Source: Planctomycetota bacterium
Lineage (GTDB): Bacteria; Planctomycetota; PUPC01; JACPCR01
NCBI GenBank assembly: GCA_027625095.1
Contig: JAQBXN010000011.1
Coordinates: 39,968-103,967, forward strand
DNA length: 64,000 nt
Direction of reading: 5' to 3'
The translations under genes and the position numbers were made by a program. Shown here piece by piece: positions 31,601 through 38,128 of this stretch. The notes under the pieces were generated by a model. It was given only the letters and a program-made list of their open reading frames with translations, was not told where the DNA came from and searched no databases. Position 1 is the stretch's first letter. Every line of letters begins with the position of its first letter.

Positions 31601-34069
31601 GAGACCGACGATATAGGCGGCCACGTACCTGTAATCGCTTGATGCCGCATCCTGTTCTCTGTCCATTCGCTGCTGGTATTTTGCGAGGGCCTGCAACAGG
31701 TTAGGGAATCGATCCTGAAGGCTCGCGTCTTTCAGGGAGCGGCCCTGTTTTCCCGCGTGTGCCTGGTGAACCCGATCGAGCAGTTCGGAGACGGCTACCA
31801 CACCTCGATGTGCCTCGACAATCTGGTCATCGAACTTCACCAATTGCATATAGGTCTTAAGGGCGACCTTTGGCTCATTGAAGACCCGAAGGTCTCGTTC
31901 CGCCTTCTCCAGTTTGCGCTGGATGAATCGCTGTCTGGCGAGCCGGTAAAGCATCTCGTTGCCAGTGCGAAATTCTTCCTGAATCTGCATGTAAGTCTCG
32001 AGGGTCTTCTCGTAATTCTCCTCCTTGTAATAGATCCTGGCGAGAGCGAACGAGGCGCGGGCCATGAGCTCGGTCTCGTGCGAATATTCAGAAACCACCC
32101 GGTTGAAAGCCTGTTTAGCTTTCGCGGTCTCCAGCATGTCATAAAAAGTGTCGCCGATGAGGAGTTGCGCCATGGCTGGCAGCACTGGAAGGTCCGCGTA
32201 TTTTTCTATCCGGTCACGCAACTTTTGAATGCGCTCGTTTGCGGTGCCTTCGGTGGATGCGACCTTCTTGAGGATCTGTTCCGATGCCATCGAGCACCAT
32301 TTTTTCGAGAAGGGGTAATCATTGAGCACCTTCAGGTAGGCTTTGACAAGCTGCTCGCTCTCGCCCAGTTTCTCGTAGATGGAGGCACGGCGGTAGAGGG
32401 CTTCAGCGCACCGATCCTCGAAATCGGGAAAGTCGCGTTTGACCTCATCGAATGCCGCCAACGCTTTGTTTTGCGCATGAATATCTCCGTACATGTGCAG
32501 CCAGAGCTGGCCGCGAAGGATGGCTGCGGCGGCCCCGATGGCGTTTTCTTTGGGATACTTTGCCCGAATCTTCTGGATCGATTCGATCGCCTGCTGGAGT
32601 TTCTCTTGAAGTTCGGATTCTCTGCTGGTGTTGGCTGCGGATTGTTCAAACCGGTTTTGCTCGAGGTCCAGTTCAGCGAGTCCGATGAACTTGAGCGCCT
32701 CGCCCGAGGGGGGATTTGCCTGGAAGTCGTCGAGTAGGTTCTTGAGGGTGGCGTTGGATTCGGCATGGTTGTTCAGGTGACGGTAAATACCTGCCATGCG
32801 GAAGCGGGCTTCGACGATAAAGGGAGTCAGGTCGAGCGATTTTTCCATTGCCTCCGCGGTTCCCACGGCTGAATTGTAGAGGTCTGCCTCTCGCAAAAAA
32901 CGACGCCACGCGAGAAGGGCGAGACGCCAGTTTGGTGGCTGGTTCGCCTCGAGTCGCTGGGCGATGAGGTATTGCGTCTCCGGGTCTTTATCAGTGAGCA
33001 GCAAACCTTCCTGCGGAAGTTTCCAGATGTTGAGCCCGTTGCGTTCGTTGGATGTGTAAAAGACATATTTGCCATGGGACGCGGGGAAGGCGGAGTAATG
33101 TTCACTACTCGTCAATTGAATTGGAGTGTTGGAGTGCTGGATCGCTGGGGCGTTGGAGAAAAAGGGGAAGCTCCAGATGCTCGGGTTGTCGGAGGTGTCT
33201 ACGCGGCCGTCCGCGTTCGTGTCGTCTATGAAACGGGTGAAAAGGATAAGGGTGCCCTCAGAGCTGAAAGTTGGGGTGATGTCGTATGTGGTGCCCGTGG
33301 TGAGTTGGACTGGGATGCCGCCTTCGATGGAGACCAGCCAGAGGTTGCCGGTGAGGTCGTTTTCGGTGGAATCGAAGACGACCCATTTCCCGTCCGGCGA
33401 GATGGATGGGTTGCGGGCCTGCATGGTCGTAAGCAGCGCCCGCTTTTTTGCCTTAAGGTCGAAGGTGTAGAGCCGTTCCGGCTTCCCCGGCGACTGCGAT
33501 GCATATACAAGTGTGCGACCGTCAGGCGACCATCTCGGACCGCTGTCGGCGGTGCGTCGATCGGTGAGCTTTACAGGCAGGGCGTCCTTGAGATTGAGAA
33601 TCCAGATGTCGCCTTCAGTGTCTTCGCTGTTTGAAACGTATACGATGCTCCTGCTATCAGGGCTCCAACTCGGCATCGAATCCGCCGCAGTCGCGGTGGT
33701 GAGCTGCCGGTCGGGGGTGATGTTGTTGTGATCCAGCGAACGCAGCCAGATATCAAGATTGCCTGAACGTTCCGAAACGAAAACGAGCCACAGTCCGTCA
33801 GGCGAGACACTCCCCTGAAAATCTTCGTAAACACTGGCTGTGACCTGCTCAGCGGCCCGGATAAAGGCGAGAGTGCCACGTCCAGCCTCCAGACGGTCGA
33901 GCTCCTGGGAGTGAGTCCATGTTTGGAACGCGCAGGCGAAAAAGAACGTGATGAGTAATGAGTAACGAGTAATGGTCGCTCGATGCTCAATGCTCGGTGT
34001 TCGATAAGTGCTTAGTAATCGTTTCATATATCGGGGCTGGTTTGGTAAACGGCTAGATTCAGGCATCAA
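25607..34069 (-). CDS. Giant TolB-propeller / TPR / pseudo-CHAT / TPR / CHAT protein
   Basis: The protein is 2,820 residues. A hydrophobic segment at ~36-52 (YSLLITFFFACAFQTW) suggests export or an N-terminal anchor. Residues ~60-350 form a TolB/WD40-like propeller with repeated SPDG motifs. Residues ~380-1460 and ~1880-2400 are TPR arrays. Residues ~1520-1815 are CHAT-like but lack catalytic residues. The C-terminal ~2500-2820 is an intact CHAT (caspase-like peptidase) domain with H2688 in IHIASHGEF and C2733 in VVLSACQSG. The two CHAT regions share LARAFTFAG / LSRAFTYAG, suggesting duplication. CHAT proteases process partner proteins and can act in cell-suicide defence, but the target here is unknown. 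The 5' end is encoded partly by a heptamer repeat, so the start is uncertain; M15 at 34027 is an alternative. Confidence 0.88.
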   Translation of the reverse strand: MMPESSRLPNQPRYMKRLLSTYRTPSIEHRATITRYSLLITFFFACAFQTWTHSQELDRLEAGRGTLAFIRAAEQVTASVYEDFQGSVSPDGLWLVFVSERSGNLDIWLRSLDHNNITPDRQLTTATAADSMPSWSPDSRSIVYVSNSEDTEGDIWILNLKDALPVKLTDRRTADSGPRWSPDGRTLVYASQSPGKPERLYTFDLKAKKRALLTTMQARNPSISPDGKWVVFDSTENDLTGNLWLVSIEGGIPVQLTTGTTYDITPTFSSEGTLILFTRFIDDTNADGRVDTSDNPSIWSFPFFSNAPAIQHSNTPIQLTSSEHYSAFPASHGKYVFYTSNERNGLNIWKLPQEGLLLTDKDPETQYLIAQRLEANQPPNWRLALLAWRRFLREADLYNSAVGTAEAMEKSLDLTPFIVEARFRMAGIYRHLNNHAESNATLKNLLDDFQANPPSGEALKFIGLAELDLEQNRFEQSAANTSRESELQEKLQQAIESIQKIRAKYPKENAIGAAAAILRGQLWLHMYGDIHAQNKALAAFDEVKRDFPDFEDRCAEALYRRASIYEKLGESEQLVKAYLKVLNDYPFSKKWCSMASEQILKKVASTEGTANERIQKLRDRIEKYADLPVLPAMAQLLIGDTFYDMLETAKAKQAFNRVVSEYSHETELMARASFALARIYYKEENYEKTLETYMQIQEEFRTGNEMLYRLARQRFIQRKLEKAERDLRVFNEPKVALKTYMQLVKFDDQIVEAHRGVVAVSELLDRVHQAHAGKQGRSLKDASLQDRFPNLLQALAKYQQRMDREQDAASSDYRYVAAYIVGLIYTYFDPATYLDTAISYMQQSTTLNSQMSFAHQTLGFCYEQKAYLSQKGIRLKNPSKEWFYRSLEEYLIALSLNDESYNEQAEVALLINIGNGFMQLDDVRQAYLYYSKAWPHQEDYAKEKKSPFDNDERSLAFLERFGQAAFRADDLEASILSLKRAETLARKSLEGDLKEELRRQRLPGLSRILDRLALAYQTGGQHAEAATKFIEVSRLNTELGNDSNRLKAARNAALNIYRTSQVSESPDEETLVLALQNLEEGLGNLDTYAKQKLSRSGGEGLINIQQDVALSEDVQAARGFDRTGEERLLYTYIGKIYRESLDYSKAIDAYQRKLRLYPNNAEPSNLTARAVIQNQLGYFHYKLGHSSKAITSFNESLRLAEQLQSWPGVVFNATNLGRMACEKLTEDGTLQATDLNNAIEAMQNAIGVIRREKLESHYPFRIHLCNQLGVLYHRLAKNASSTGDEDLSKRVASVMKTIQLAGSSLSWFENALNFLKEVTTSSLETRRAEASLYLNMGQVSQLAGDTESALRHYESAWKLADGFMLYEFQWKAKFRQAVLLPETEQLDFIIEAIDLLELAPPLDPFPAGDHALAEKLYRHAVRGFLKIGEQTEALNYAERSQEQAYVSQTAARYYDFENKDYHEAFEELRKVLDKLKQFRSELIEMEVSANENSRYGRLRARYAKSLEKYREDLKAIRKESPELASLFLVGTTPADEIQQLLTSASAYVRYVPVGDELNIWAITADQLVHRKTPMEEGLVQKMMTGAKLTASDAERLSAILTEPIKDILETKKRVYLATGSLLAEVPWHQLKLGDKKLNEVAELSFLTGTNHYFFAHFKQSPHKKSLLMTGRPQSSQSNLLDSEYLQVDAEDVRRNPLGVLSKLNRYHAVELGQPIELRASVLNTSVLQGKGLKKFSEVQASQAIEKGQAYSLMEYNKDLNNGLLTLTDLHSRGGFGGRASVATLARAFTFAGFPTVVIHVPGDKADPSAVAEFLDFFYEKWKKHAAGEALRLAQEEAAKAGKSEEFWSRFRLFGHLGLTEAEAKEFATIHFERTFHVAKEAQTAGDWERAIRYYENALSLVEILSRENLLPFIYQELSISGFKCRQFGKAVYYGKKKVEVLKSDPNKAFLAQALFDLGIIYNEAEQYQDSIDTLREAAKLFETLGKKEKIFSALGELGNVQQFAGEYQTALNTLLESIHLGEDLGDEIGIAKQYRLIGAIYYRRLSDNENAEKFYQRALEIFNRKYEETGAANDLKQVTRLTLDLGLLHERRADFPKALVTYEEALEQAKAAKDLVLQSEAVTNMANTHWFQGNYQNAFQLQREALELARSAQSKFREEVILNTLGLIYWTLNDYGRALENLESALKICESLSGNNGKIEIASTHNNIGLIHRARRDYKLGLIHFKKALDIDLELKSQWGIAYDERNIGMTYIQMGKLEEALESLQSAAKRCRAIGDTTNLAKSLYSLGNAYSKLGNPELAVSSYSEALTVSTKANIQEVVWRSRQGLGKVALAQGNKPQAFEHFKTAIELVERMRAAIKIEEFKNGFVTNKLDLYEDMILLLLDENRIAEAFSYSERSRSRNFIDLLENRQLDLGNPAANETRKKQAELRRELEVLTKKANNAEGAEKAEFAKELRTSQRAYEDTLIEIKLKNPELSSFISVQPLSVQSVQALLEPGVVLLEYMVAKEEVITWVVSSDRLEVVRTSIKQADLRQKIQKHRKLMQSVKDFRDESAELYNILFRPVVARVKGATRIGIVPHDYLHYLSFACLFDGENYVIDSSPLFYVPSASVLSYSFKRRQRQKNTKVLALGNPNLRKESLELPFAEREVESIKWPFPQVDILTRDSATEHALVKASAEYGIIHIASHGEFDPVNPLFSRILLAQDSEEDGNLEVEEIFRLTLNADLVVLSACQSGLGQLQKGDEMIGLSRAFTYAGTHSLLSTLWRVSDVTTAILIKHFYRNYSGEDKAASLRKAQLLVKRYYPHPSYWAGFVLSGDYK
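33121..33160. repeat. Five tandem octamers inside the propeller coding region
   Basis: Units TTGGAGTG, TTGGAGTG, CTGGATCG, CTGGGGCG and TTGGAGAA follow one another without gaps. Read on the minus strand they keep the giant gene in frame and encode the odd low-complexity segment FSNAPAIQHSNTPIQ in a propeller blade. A related octamer array lies at 34141-34172. Confidence 0.75.
33950..34019. repeat. Ten tandem heptamers in the signal-peptide region
   Basis: Degenerate 7-mers run in register: GATGAGT AATGAGT, then AACGAGT AATGGTC, GCTCGAT GCTCAAT, GCTCGGT GTTCGAT, AAGTGCT TAGTAAT. They lie inside the N-terminal coding part of the giant CHAT gene (about residues 17-41) and resemble the short tandem repetitive sequences (STRR type) known from cyanobacteria and other bacteria. 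Confidence 0.7.
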
Positions 34070-34140
34070 AAAGCTATTCTTCTCTCTGAGACTCGTCTCG
34101 CTACGCCTGACTCATCATGAATCTGATACTGAAAGACAAG

Positions 34141-34172
34141 ACTCCATTCCTCCAACACTCCATTCTCCCAAT
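34141..34172. repeat. Four tandem octamers upstream of the giant CHAT gene
   Basis: Units ACTCCATT, CCTCCAAC, ACTCCATT and CTCCCAAT sit in the 150-bp divergent gap between the CHAT giant and the alcohol-dehydrogenase-like gene. They resemble the reverse complement of the octamers at 33121-33160 (TTGGAGTG). Confidence 0.65.
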
Positions 34173-34219
34173 CTTCGTCTACTTTATACAACTCTGACCT
34201 ACTTCCAAGGGAACAAACT

Positions 34220-35254
34220 ATGCCCAGACAGCTTATGGCCACCGCCATTCGGACACCGAAGTATCAGGAATACGACATCCCCGAATTACAACCCAACCAG
34301 GTGAGGGTGAAGGCTCAGTTCGGTGCATTCAAGCACGGCACAGAATTGATCGAGTATCGGGGACAGAGCCCCTTCAAAGATTCGACATACGATCCTGAGT
34401 GGGGAATGTTCGTGGAAGTGGAAACGGAAAAGGCCAACCGTTTTCCGTATGGGCTGGGGAATCAGATTGTGGGTGAGGTGATCGAAATCGGATCGAAAGT
34501 AACCTCGATTAAAGTTGGTGATCGGGTGAATTCACACGGCAGCCTTAAACAGGTCTGCACCCTCAATGAGGCGACTACGATGGTTCTGCCGGAATCTATG
34601 TCCTGGCAGGCATCGGTCTGTTTTGACCCGCTCTGCTTCGCGGTCGCCGCGGTACGCGATGGCCAAGTGCGGCTGGGTGACAACGTCGCCGTATTTGGCA
34701 TGGGAGCTATCGGACTGATGATTGTCCAATGCGCGAAACAACAGGGTGCAGAACGCGTGATTGCGTTCGATCCGATCCCACGCCGTCGCGAGCTCGCAAT
34801 CAAGCTCGGGGCGGATGAGGCCCTCGACCCGAGCCAGTGCGACGCGGGCAGAGAGGTAAGAATTCTCACCGGTAAAAAGGGCGCTGACGTGTGCCTGGAA
34901 GTCAGCGGCAATTACCATGCGATGCACCAGGCTATTCGGGCAGTAGCTTTCGGAGGCAACGTAGTTGCAGTCGCCTATCCGAAAGAATGCACCGGCGGGA
35001 TCGATTTCGGACGCGAGGCCCACTTCAATCGACCAAACCTGATTTTTGCCAGAGGGTGCAGCGATCCCAACCGGGAGCATCCGCGCTGGAACTGGCAGCG
35101 TCTGGAAGAAACTTCGTGGCGCATGCTATGTGACGGCCGTTACCAGACCGACGATATCGTCGATCCAATTGTCCCATTCGAAGAGGCCCTCGAGGCCTGG
35201 AAGCAGGTGGATGAAGCCCCCCAGAACAGCATAAAGCTTGGGGTGAAGTTTTAA
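34220..35254 (+). CDS. Medium-chain dehydrogenase/reductase (zinc-type alcohol dehydrogenase-like)
   Basis: The 344-residue protein has the MDR order: GroES-like N-terminal half (GNQIVGEVIEIGSKVTSIKVGDRV), then a Rossmann fold with the nucleotide loop VAVFGMGAIGLMIVQCAKQQGA and acidic residue in IAFDPIPRR. The usual Cys/His catalytic-zinc set is not evident (FKHGTELIEYRG where GxHxE-type residues would be), so it may be a zinc-independent member. It is divergent from the giant CHAT gene; substrate unknown. Confidence 0.85.
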   Translation: MPRQLMATAIRTPKYQEYDIPELQPNQVRVKAQFGAFKHGTELIEYRGQSPFKDSTYDPEWGMFVEVETEKANRFPYGLGNQIVGEVIEIGSKVTSIKVGDRVNSHGSLKQVCTLNEATTMVLPESMSWQASVCFDPLCFAVAAVRDGQVRLGDNVAVFGMGAIGLMIVQCAKQQGAERVIAFDPIPRRRELAIKLGADEALDPSQCDAGREVRILTGKKGADVCLEVSGNYHAMHQAIRAVAFGGNVVAVAYPKECTGGIDFGREAHFNRPNLIFARGCSDPNREHPRWNWQRLEETSWRMLCDGRYQTDDIVDPIVPFEEALEAWKQVDEAPQNSIKLGVKF

Positions 35255-35353
35255 GGCGAGCCTTCCTCAGAATCCAAAATCCTTATACATCGTATGGGAA
35301 TATCTGGGAAACTGACGGCGTCAGAGCCTCACTGAAACAGGAAACTCGAGATC

Positions 35354-35932
35354 GTGCCAGACCCCGAAGCGGACGAACGAAAGCTTGTCGGACGTGTTGC
35401 AGAAGGGGATGAAAAAGCCTTCGAGGCCCTAGTCCTGGCCCATGAAGGCAAGCTCCTGGGGTTTTTGACCAAGATGTCCGGCAGCCCGGATATCGCCCGG
35501 GAAATCGCCCAGGAAGCGTTGGTCAAGGCTTTCTTCAAAGCACACACTTTCGATTTCCGCTGCTCTTTCTTTACTTGGTTGTGTGAAATTGCGATTCGGA
35601 AATTCCTCGACTACCAGAAGAAACAGAAAAGGTGGCTGAGAAAGCACGCTATCGCCGACCTGCGTGAGCAATTTGACCAGCCTGGCAAAGCGCCGGGGAC
35701 GGTCGAAGAAGTGCAGACCCGGGAGGTCGGAGATGTCGTTAGGGCCGCGATAGCCCGGCTCTCACCAGACCACCAGACAGTCCTGATGTTGCGGGAACTC
35801 CAGGGAGCCTCTTACGAGGAAATCGCCACAGCCATGAACTGCTCTCTGGGCACAGTTGAATCCCGTTTATTCAGAGCCCGCCAGAAACTCAAAACAGTCC
35901 TTGAACCCATGATTGCCAGAGATGATTTGTAA
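35354..35932 (+). CDS. ECF-family RNA polymerase sigma factor
   Basis: The start is GTG 35354. The 192-residue protein has sigma region 2 (EALVLAHEGKLLGFLTKMSGSPDIAREIAQEALVKAF, FTWLCEIAIRKFLDY) and region 4 (RLSPDHQTVLMLRELQGASYEEIATAMNCSLGTVESRLFRARQKL). It directs transcription of an extracytoplasmic-stress-type regulon. It overlaps the anti-sigma gene by 11 nt, the usual coupled pair. Autoregulation is likely but no promoter motif was assigned. Confidence 0.95.
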   Translation: MPDPEADERKLVGRVAEGDEKAFEALVLAHEGKLLGFLTKMSGSPDIAREIAQEALVKAFFKAHTFDFRCSFFTWLCEIAIRKFLDYQKKQKRWLRKHAIADLREQFDQPGKAPGTVEEVQTREVGDVVRAAIARLSPDHQTVLMLRELQGASYEEIATAMNCSLGTVESRLFRARQKLKTVLEPMIARDDL

Positions 35933-36398
35933 AGACTGCCTGCGACAAATGTCACGCGCCCTCGACAAGCGACTGAGCTCAGATGAAGAACAGGATTTCC
36001 AGTCGCACCACCAAACCTGCGAAGCTTGCAGCCGTGAATGGCGTGAACAGAACCGGATTTGCCAGCTAATCCAGGGCCTGCCTGCAAATGAAGCGGACGC
36101 AGTGCTGCCCGAAGTGATGGAACGCCTCAGGACAAGTGAAGCGAAAGCCCGGGAGGCAAAGCTGATTTTGTTTGAAGAAGTCGAACGTTTTGCCCGCTGG
36201 TTCGTACCCGCGGCGGCCATGCTGATGGTAATCCTTTCAGGCTTTGTTCTGCGTGGCATGCAATCACGGTCGCAAAATATTGCCGATGGGGAACTGGCCC
36301 AAGCATACCTGCAAACCGAACTTGTTTACGAATCCGAAGAGAGCGCGGACGCCTGGGGACTCGCCTCACTTGTTACCAGATCGGAGGAATCACCATGA
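35922..36398 (+). CDS. Zinc-finger anti-sigma factor
   Basis: I use ATG 35922 (MICKDCLRQMSRALDKRLS), inside the 3' end of the sigma gene. A ZAS-type zinc motif is visible (HHQTCEACSREW: H-x3-C-x2-C). One transmembrane helix lies at ~88-108 (FVPAAAMLMVILSGFVL) with a short periplasmic tail. It should hold the ECF sigma factor at the membrane until a signal releases it. It overlaps the next gene by 4 nt. Confidence 0.88.
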   Translation: MICKDCLRQMSRALDKRLSSDEEQDFQSHHQTCEACSREWREQNRICQLIQGLPANEADAVLPEVMERLRTSEAKAREAKLILFEEVERFARWFVPAAAMLMVILSGFVLRGMQSRSQNIADGELAQAYLQTELVYESEESADAWGLASLVTRSEESP

Positions 36399-36940
36399 AG
36401 GCGTTCAGCTCAAGCAATTGGATCGTTGCCCTCCTGATGGTGAATCTGGGTTTGGGCGTTGCCATCGGCATCCTTGTGGATCAACATCTGCTAGCACCAG
36501 CCCAGGCCATTGAAGATTCCATGAAGCCCAACAGCCGGATACCGCGGCCGGAAGGCATGCAGCGGCCTTCGCAAGGAGGGGCGCCTTCTCCTAGAAACAA
36601 GGAGATGATTTTGAACAAACTCTCCGAAGAGCTACAACTCGATGACGCGCAGCGTGGATCCCTCAGCAGTCTATTTGATAAACATCACAACGTGCAGAAA
36701 GAATTCCATCACCAGATGCGTCAGGAGATGATGCAGCAACGGAAGACATTCATGACCGAAGTCGAAGCATTCCTCACCGTAGAGCAAGCGCAAAGATTTC
36801 GAGAGATCCGCAGCAAGATTGACCACAAACGGATGGAAATGATGCGCATGAAGCGCGGAGACATGCCCGGCCAAGGTCGAGAGGGCCCTCCCGGCCAAAG
36901 GCCTGAATGGAGGCCCAGACGGCCCGACTTGGAGGAATAG
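36395..36940 (+). CDS. Spy/CpxP/ZraP-like periplasmic sensor protein
   Basis: It overlaps the anti-sigma stop by 4 nt. An N-terminal membrane anchor (WIVALLMVNLGLGVAIGILV) is followed by a Pro/Gly linker. Then comes a helical hairpin rich in Met, His, Glu and Arg (LSEELQLDDAQRGSLSSLF, HHQMRQEMMQQRKTFMTEVEAFLTVEQAQRF), the LTxxQ pattern of Spy/CpxP-like proteins. The C-terminus is Pro/Arg/Gly-rich. Likely a chaperone or metal/misfold sensor feeding the sigma/anti-sigma pair; inferred from family and operon position. Confidence 0.75.
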   Translation: MKAFSSSNWIVALLMVNLGLGVAIGILVDQHLLAPAQAIEDSMKPNSRIPRPEGMQRPSQGGAPSPRNKEMILNKLSEELQLDDAQRGSLSSLFDKHHNVQKEFHHQMRQEMMQQRKTFMTEVEAFLTVEQAQRFREIRSKIDHKRMEMMRMKRGDMPGQGREGPPGQRPEWRPRRPDLEE

Positions 36941-37028
36941 AATCGTGCGGGCGCGTAGGGGCCGCATTTATCCGTCGCCGAACGACGGTGTCACGTTTTA
37001 CTCAACCACCACACACAGGGGATCAAAT

Positions 37029-38060
37029 ATGAAGCGCCTATTTGTCCTATTCTCAGCGATGACAATAGCCCTTGCAATAACCTCCGTTTCCGCCCAGGAA
37101 CGCGAGGAACAGACGAAAAGTAGGGGAGGCGAATCCTTCAGGAAACTCTTCGAGGAGCTCGAAAAAGAAGGCTACACCAAAGATCAGATCCGGCAGATCG
37201 TTCAAAAGTCTCAACAGGGCGAACAGCTTACCGAAAAGGAACAAGCCGTAGCCAATAAGGTACAGGACGCCCGAACCGCATCTGGGGCCGACCGAGGCCG
37301 CGGCGACCAGGGAGACCAGCAAGACAGACGTCCTGATCCGCGTGAATTCATGCGCCGCATGATTCAGATGCGCGGACAGCAGAATCAGTTCGCAAAGGTT
37401 TCTATGAACCCACTCGATGCGACCTATCACGACCTTGCCGAGACTTATTTCAAGGCTCAGAAATACGTCGAAGCCGTCGATGCCTTGAAAGTTATCATAG
37501 CGAAGAGTCCGGACAAAGAAGCCAAGAGCGCTGCTCGATTCAATGCCGCCCAGATTTATCGTCAGGGACTCAACTACTATTCGCACGCAGCCGAAGAATA
37601 TCTGCAAGTCGACGGCAAGCTCCGCACCCGTGCCCTGAACGAGCTTCTCGACATGTTTCAGAATCAGGCCAATGACTTGCAGCTCGCCATCGATACGCTC
37701 AGCGAACTCTCAAAACAGACGGAGGACAAGGGAGACAAAATCGACATCCTTCGTGCGTTGGCCTCGGCCTACTCACGAGCCGAAAAGCACGACGATGCGG
37801 TCAACACTCTGAAATCAATTACCCAGATTCTGACTTACGAGGAAGCAGTTAAGCTGAAAGATCACTTCACAGTAGGGGATTCAGAGGAAGATCTCCAGGG
37901 ACGTAACAATCAAGGCTTTAACCCTATGATGATGCGTGGCCGTGGCGGCCCCCCGGGAGGAGGATTTGGCCGTCCAGGTGGAGACCAGCCGGGCAGAAAA
38001 CCCGGAGAAGTCCGACCGGGCGCCGGTGGTGCAGCAGAACGCCCGCAGTTGGAGAACTGA
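37029..38060 (+). CDS. Exported TPR protein of the ECF operon
   Basis: I choose ATG 37029 because it follows AGGGG and opens a clean signal peptide (MKRLFVLFSAMTIALAITSVSAQ); an upstream in-frame start at 36945 is less likely. A charged helical segment (EELEKEGYTKDQIRQIVQKSQQG) precedes TPR-like repeats at ~120-270 (ATYHDLAETYFKAQKYVEAVDALK; ALASAYSRAEKHDDAVNTLK). The C-terminal ~60 residues are a Gly/Pro/Arg-rich low-complexity tail. It is the last gene of the sigma operon and ends before a strong terminator. Confidence 0.85.
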   Translation: MKRLFVLFSAMTIALAITSVSAQEREEQTKSRGGESFRKLFEELEKEGYTKDQIRQIVQKSQQGEQLTEKEQAVANKVQDARTASGADRGRGDQGDQQDRRPDPREFMRRMIQMRGQQNQFAKVSMNPLDATYHDLAETYFKAQKYVEAVDALKVIIAKSPDKEAKSAARFNAAQIYRQGLNYYSHAAEEYLQVDGKLRTRALNELLDMFQNQANDLQLAIDTLSELSKQTEDKGDKIDILRALASAYSRAEKHDDAVNTLKSITQILTYEEAVKLKDHFTVGDSEEDLQGRNNQGFNPMMMRGRGGPPGGGFGRPGGDQPGRKPGEVRPGAGGAAERPQLEN

Positions 38061-38100
38061 AAATCAATCCGATCGTTGTCCTCAAGGGTTGCTTGAGGAA

Positions 38101-38128
38101 GGACGCCCGCCTGGGCGTCCTTTTTTTA
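38101..38128 (+). terminator. Rho-independent terminator of the ECF sigma operon
   Basis: AGGACGCCC (38101-38109), loop GCCT, GGGCGTCCT (38114-38122), then a T-run to 38128. A second smaller hairpin CCTCAAG/CTTGAGG lies just before it (38081-38099). It sits between convergent genes and borders the stop of the M14 gene on the other strand at 38129. Confidence 0.92.

Noticed and set aside
31757..32737. 326-residue open frame on the plus strand inside the giant CHAT gene
   Set aside because: It is antisense to a well-supported TPR region; its composition is that of a reverse frame in high-GC coding DNA and no family is recognisable.
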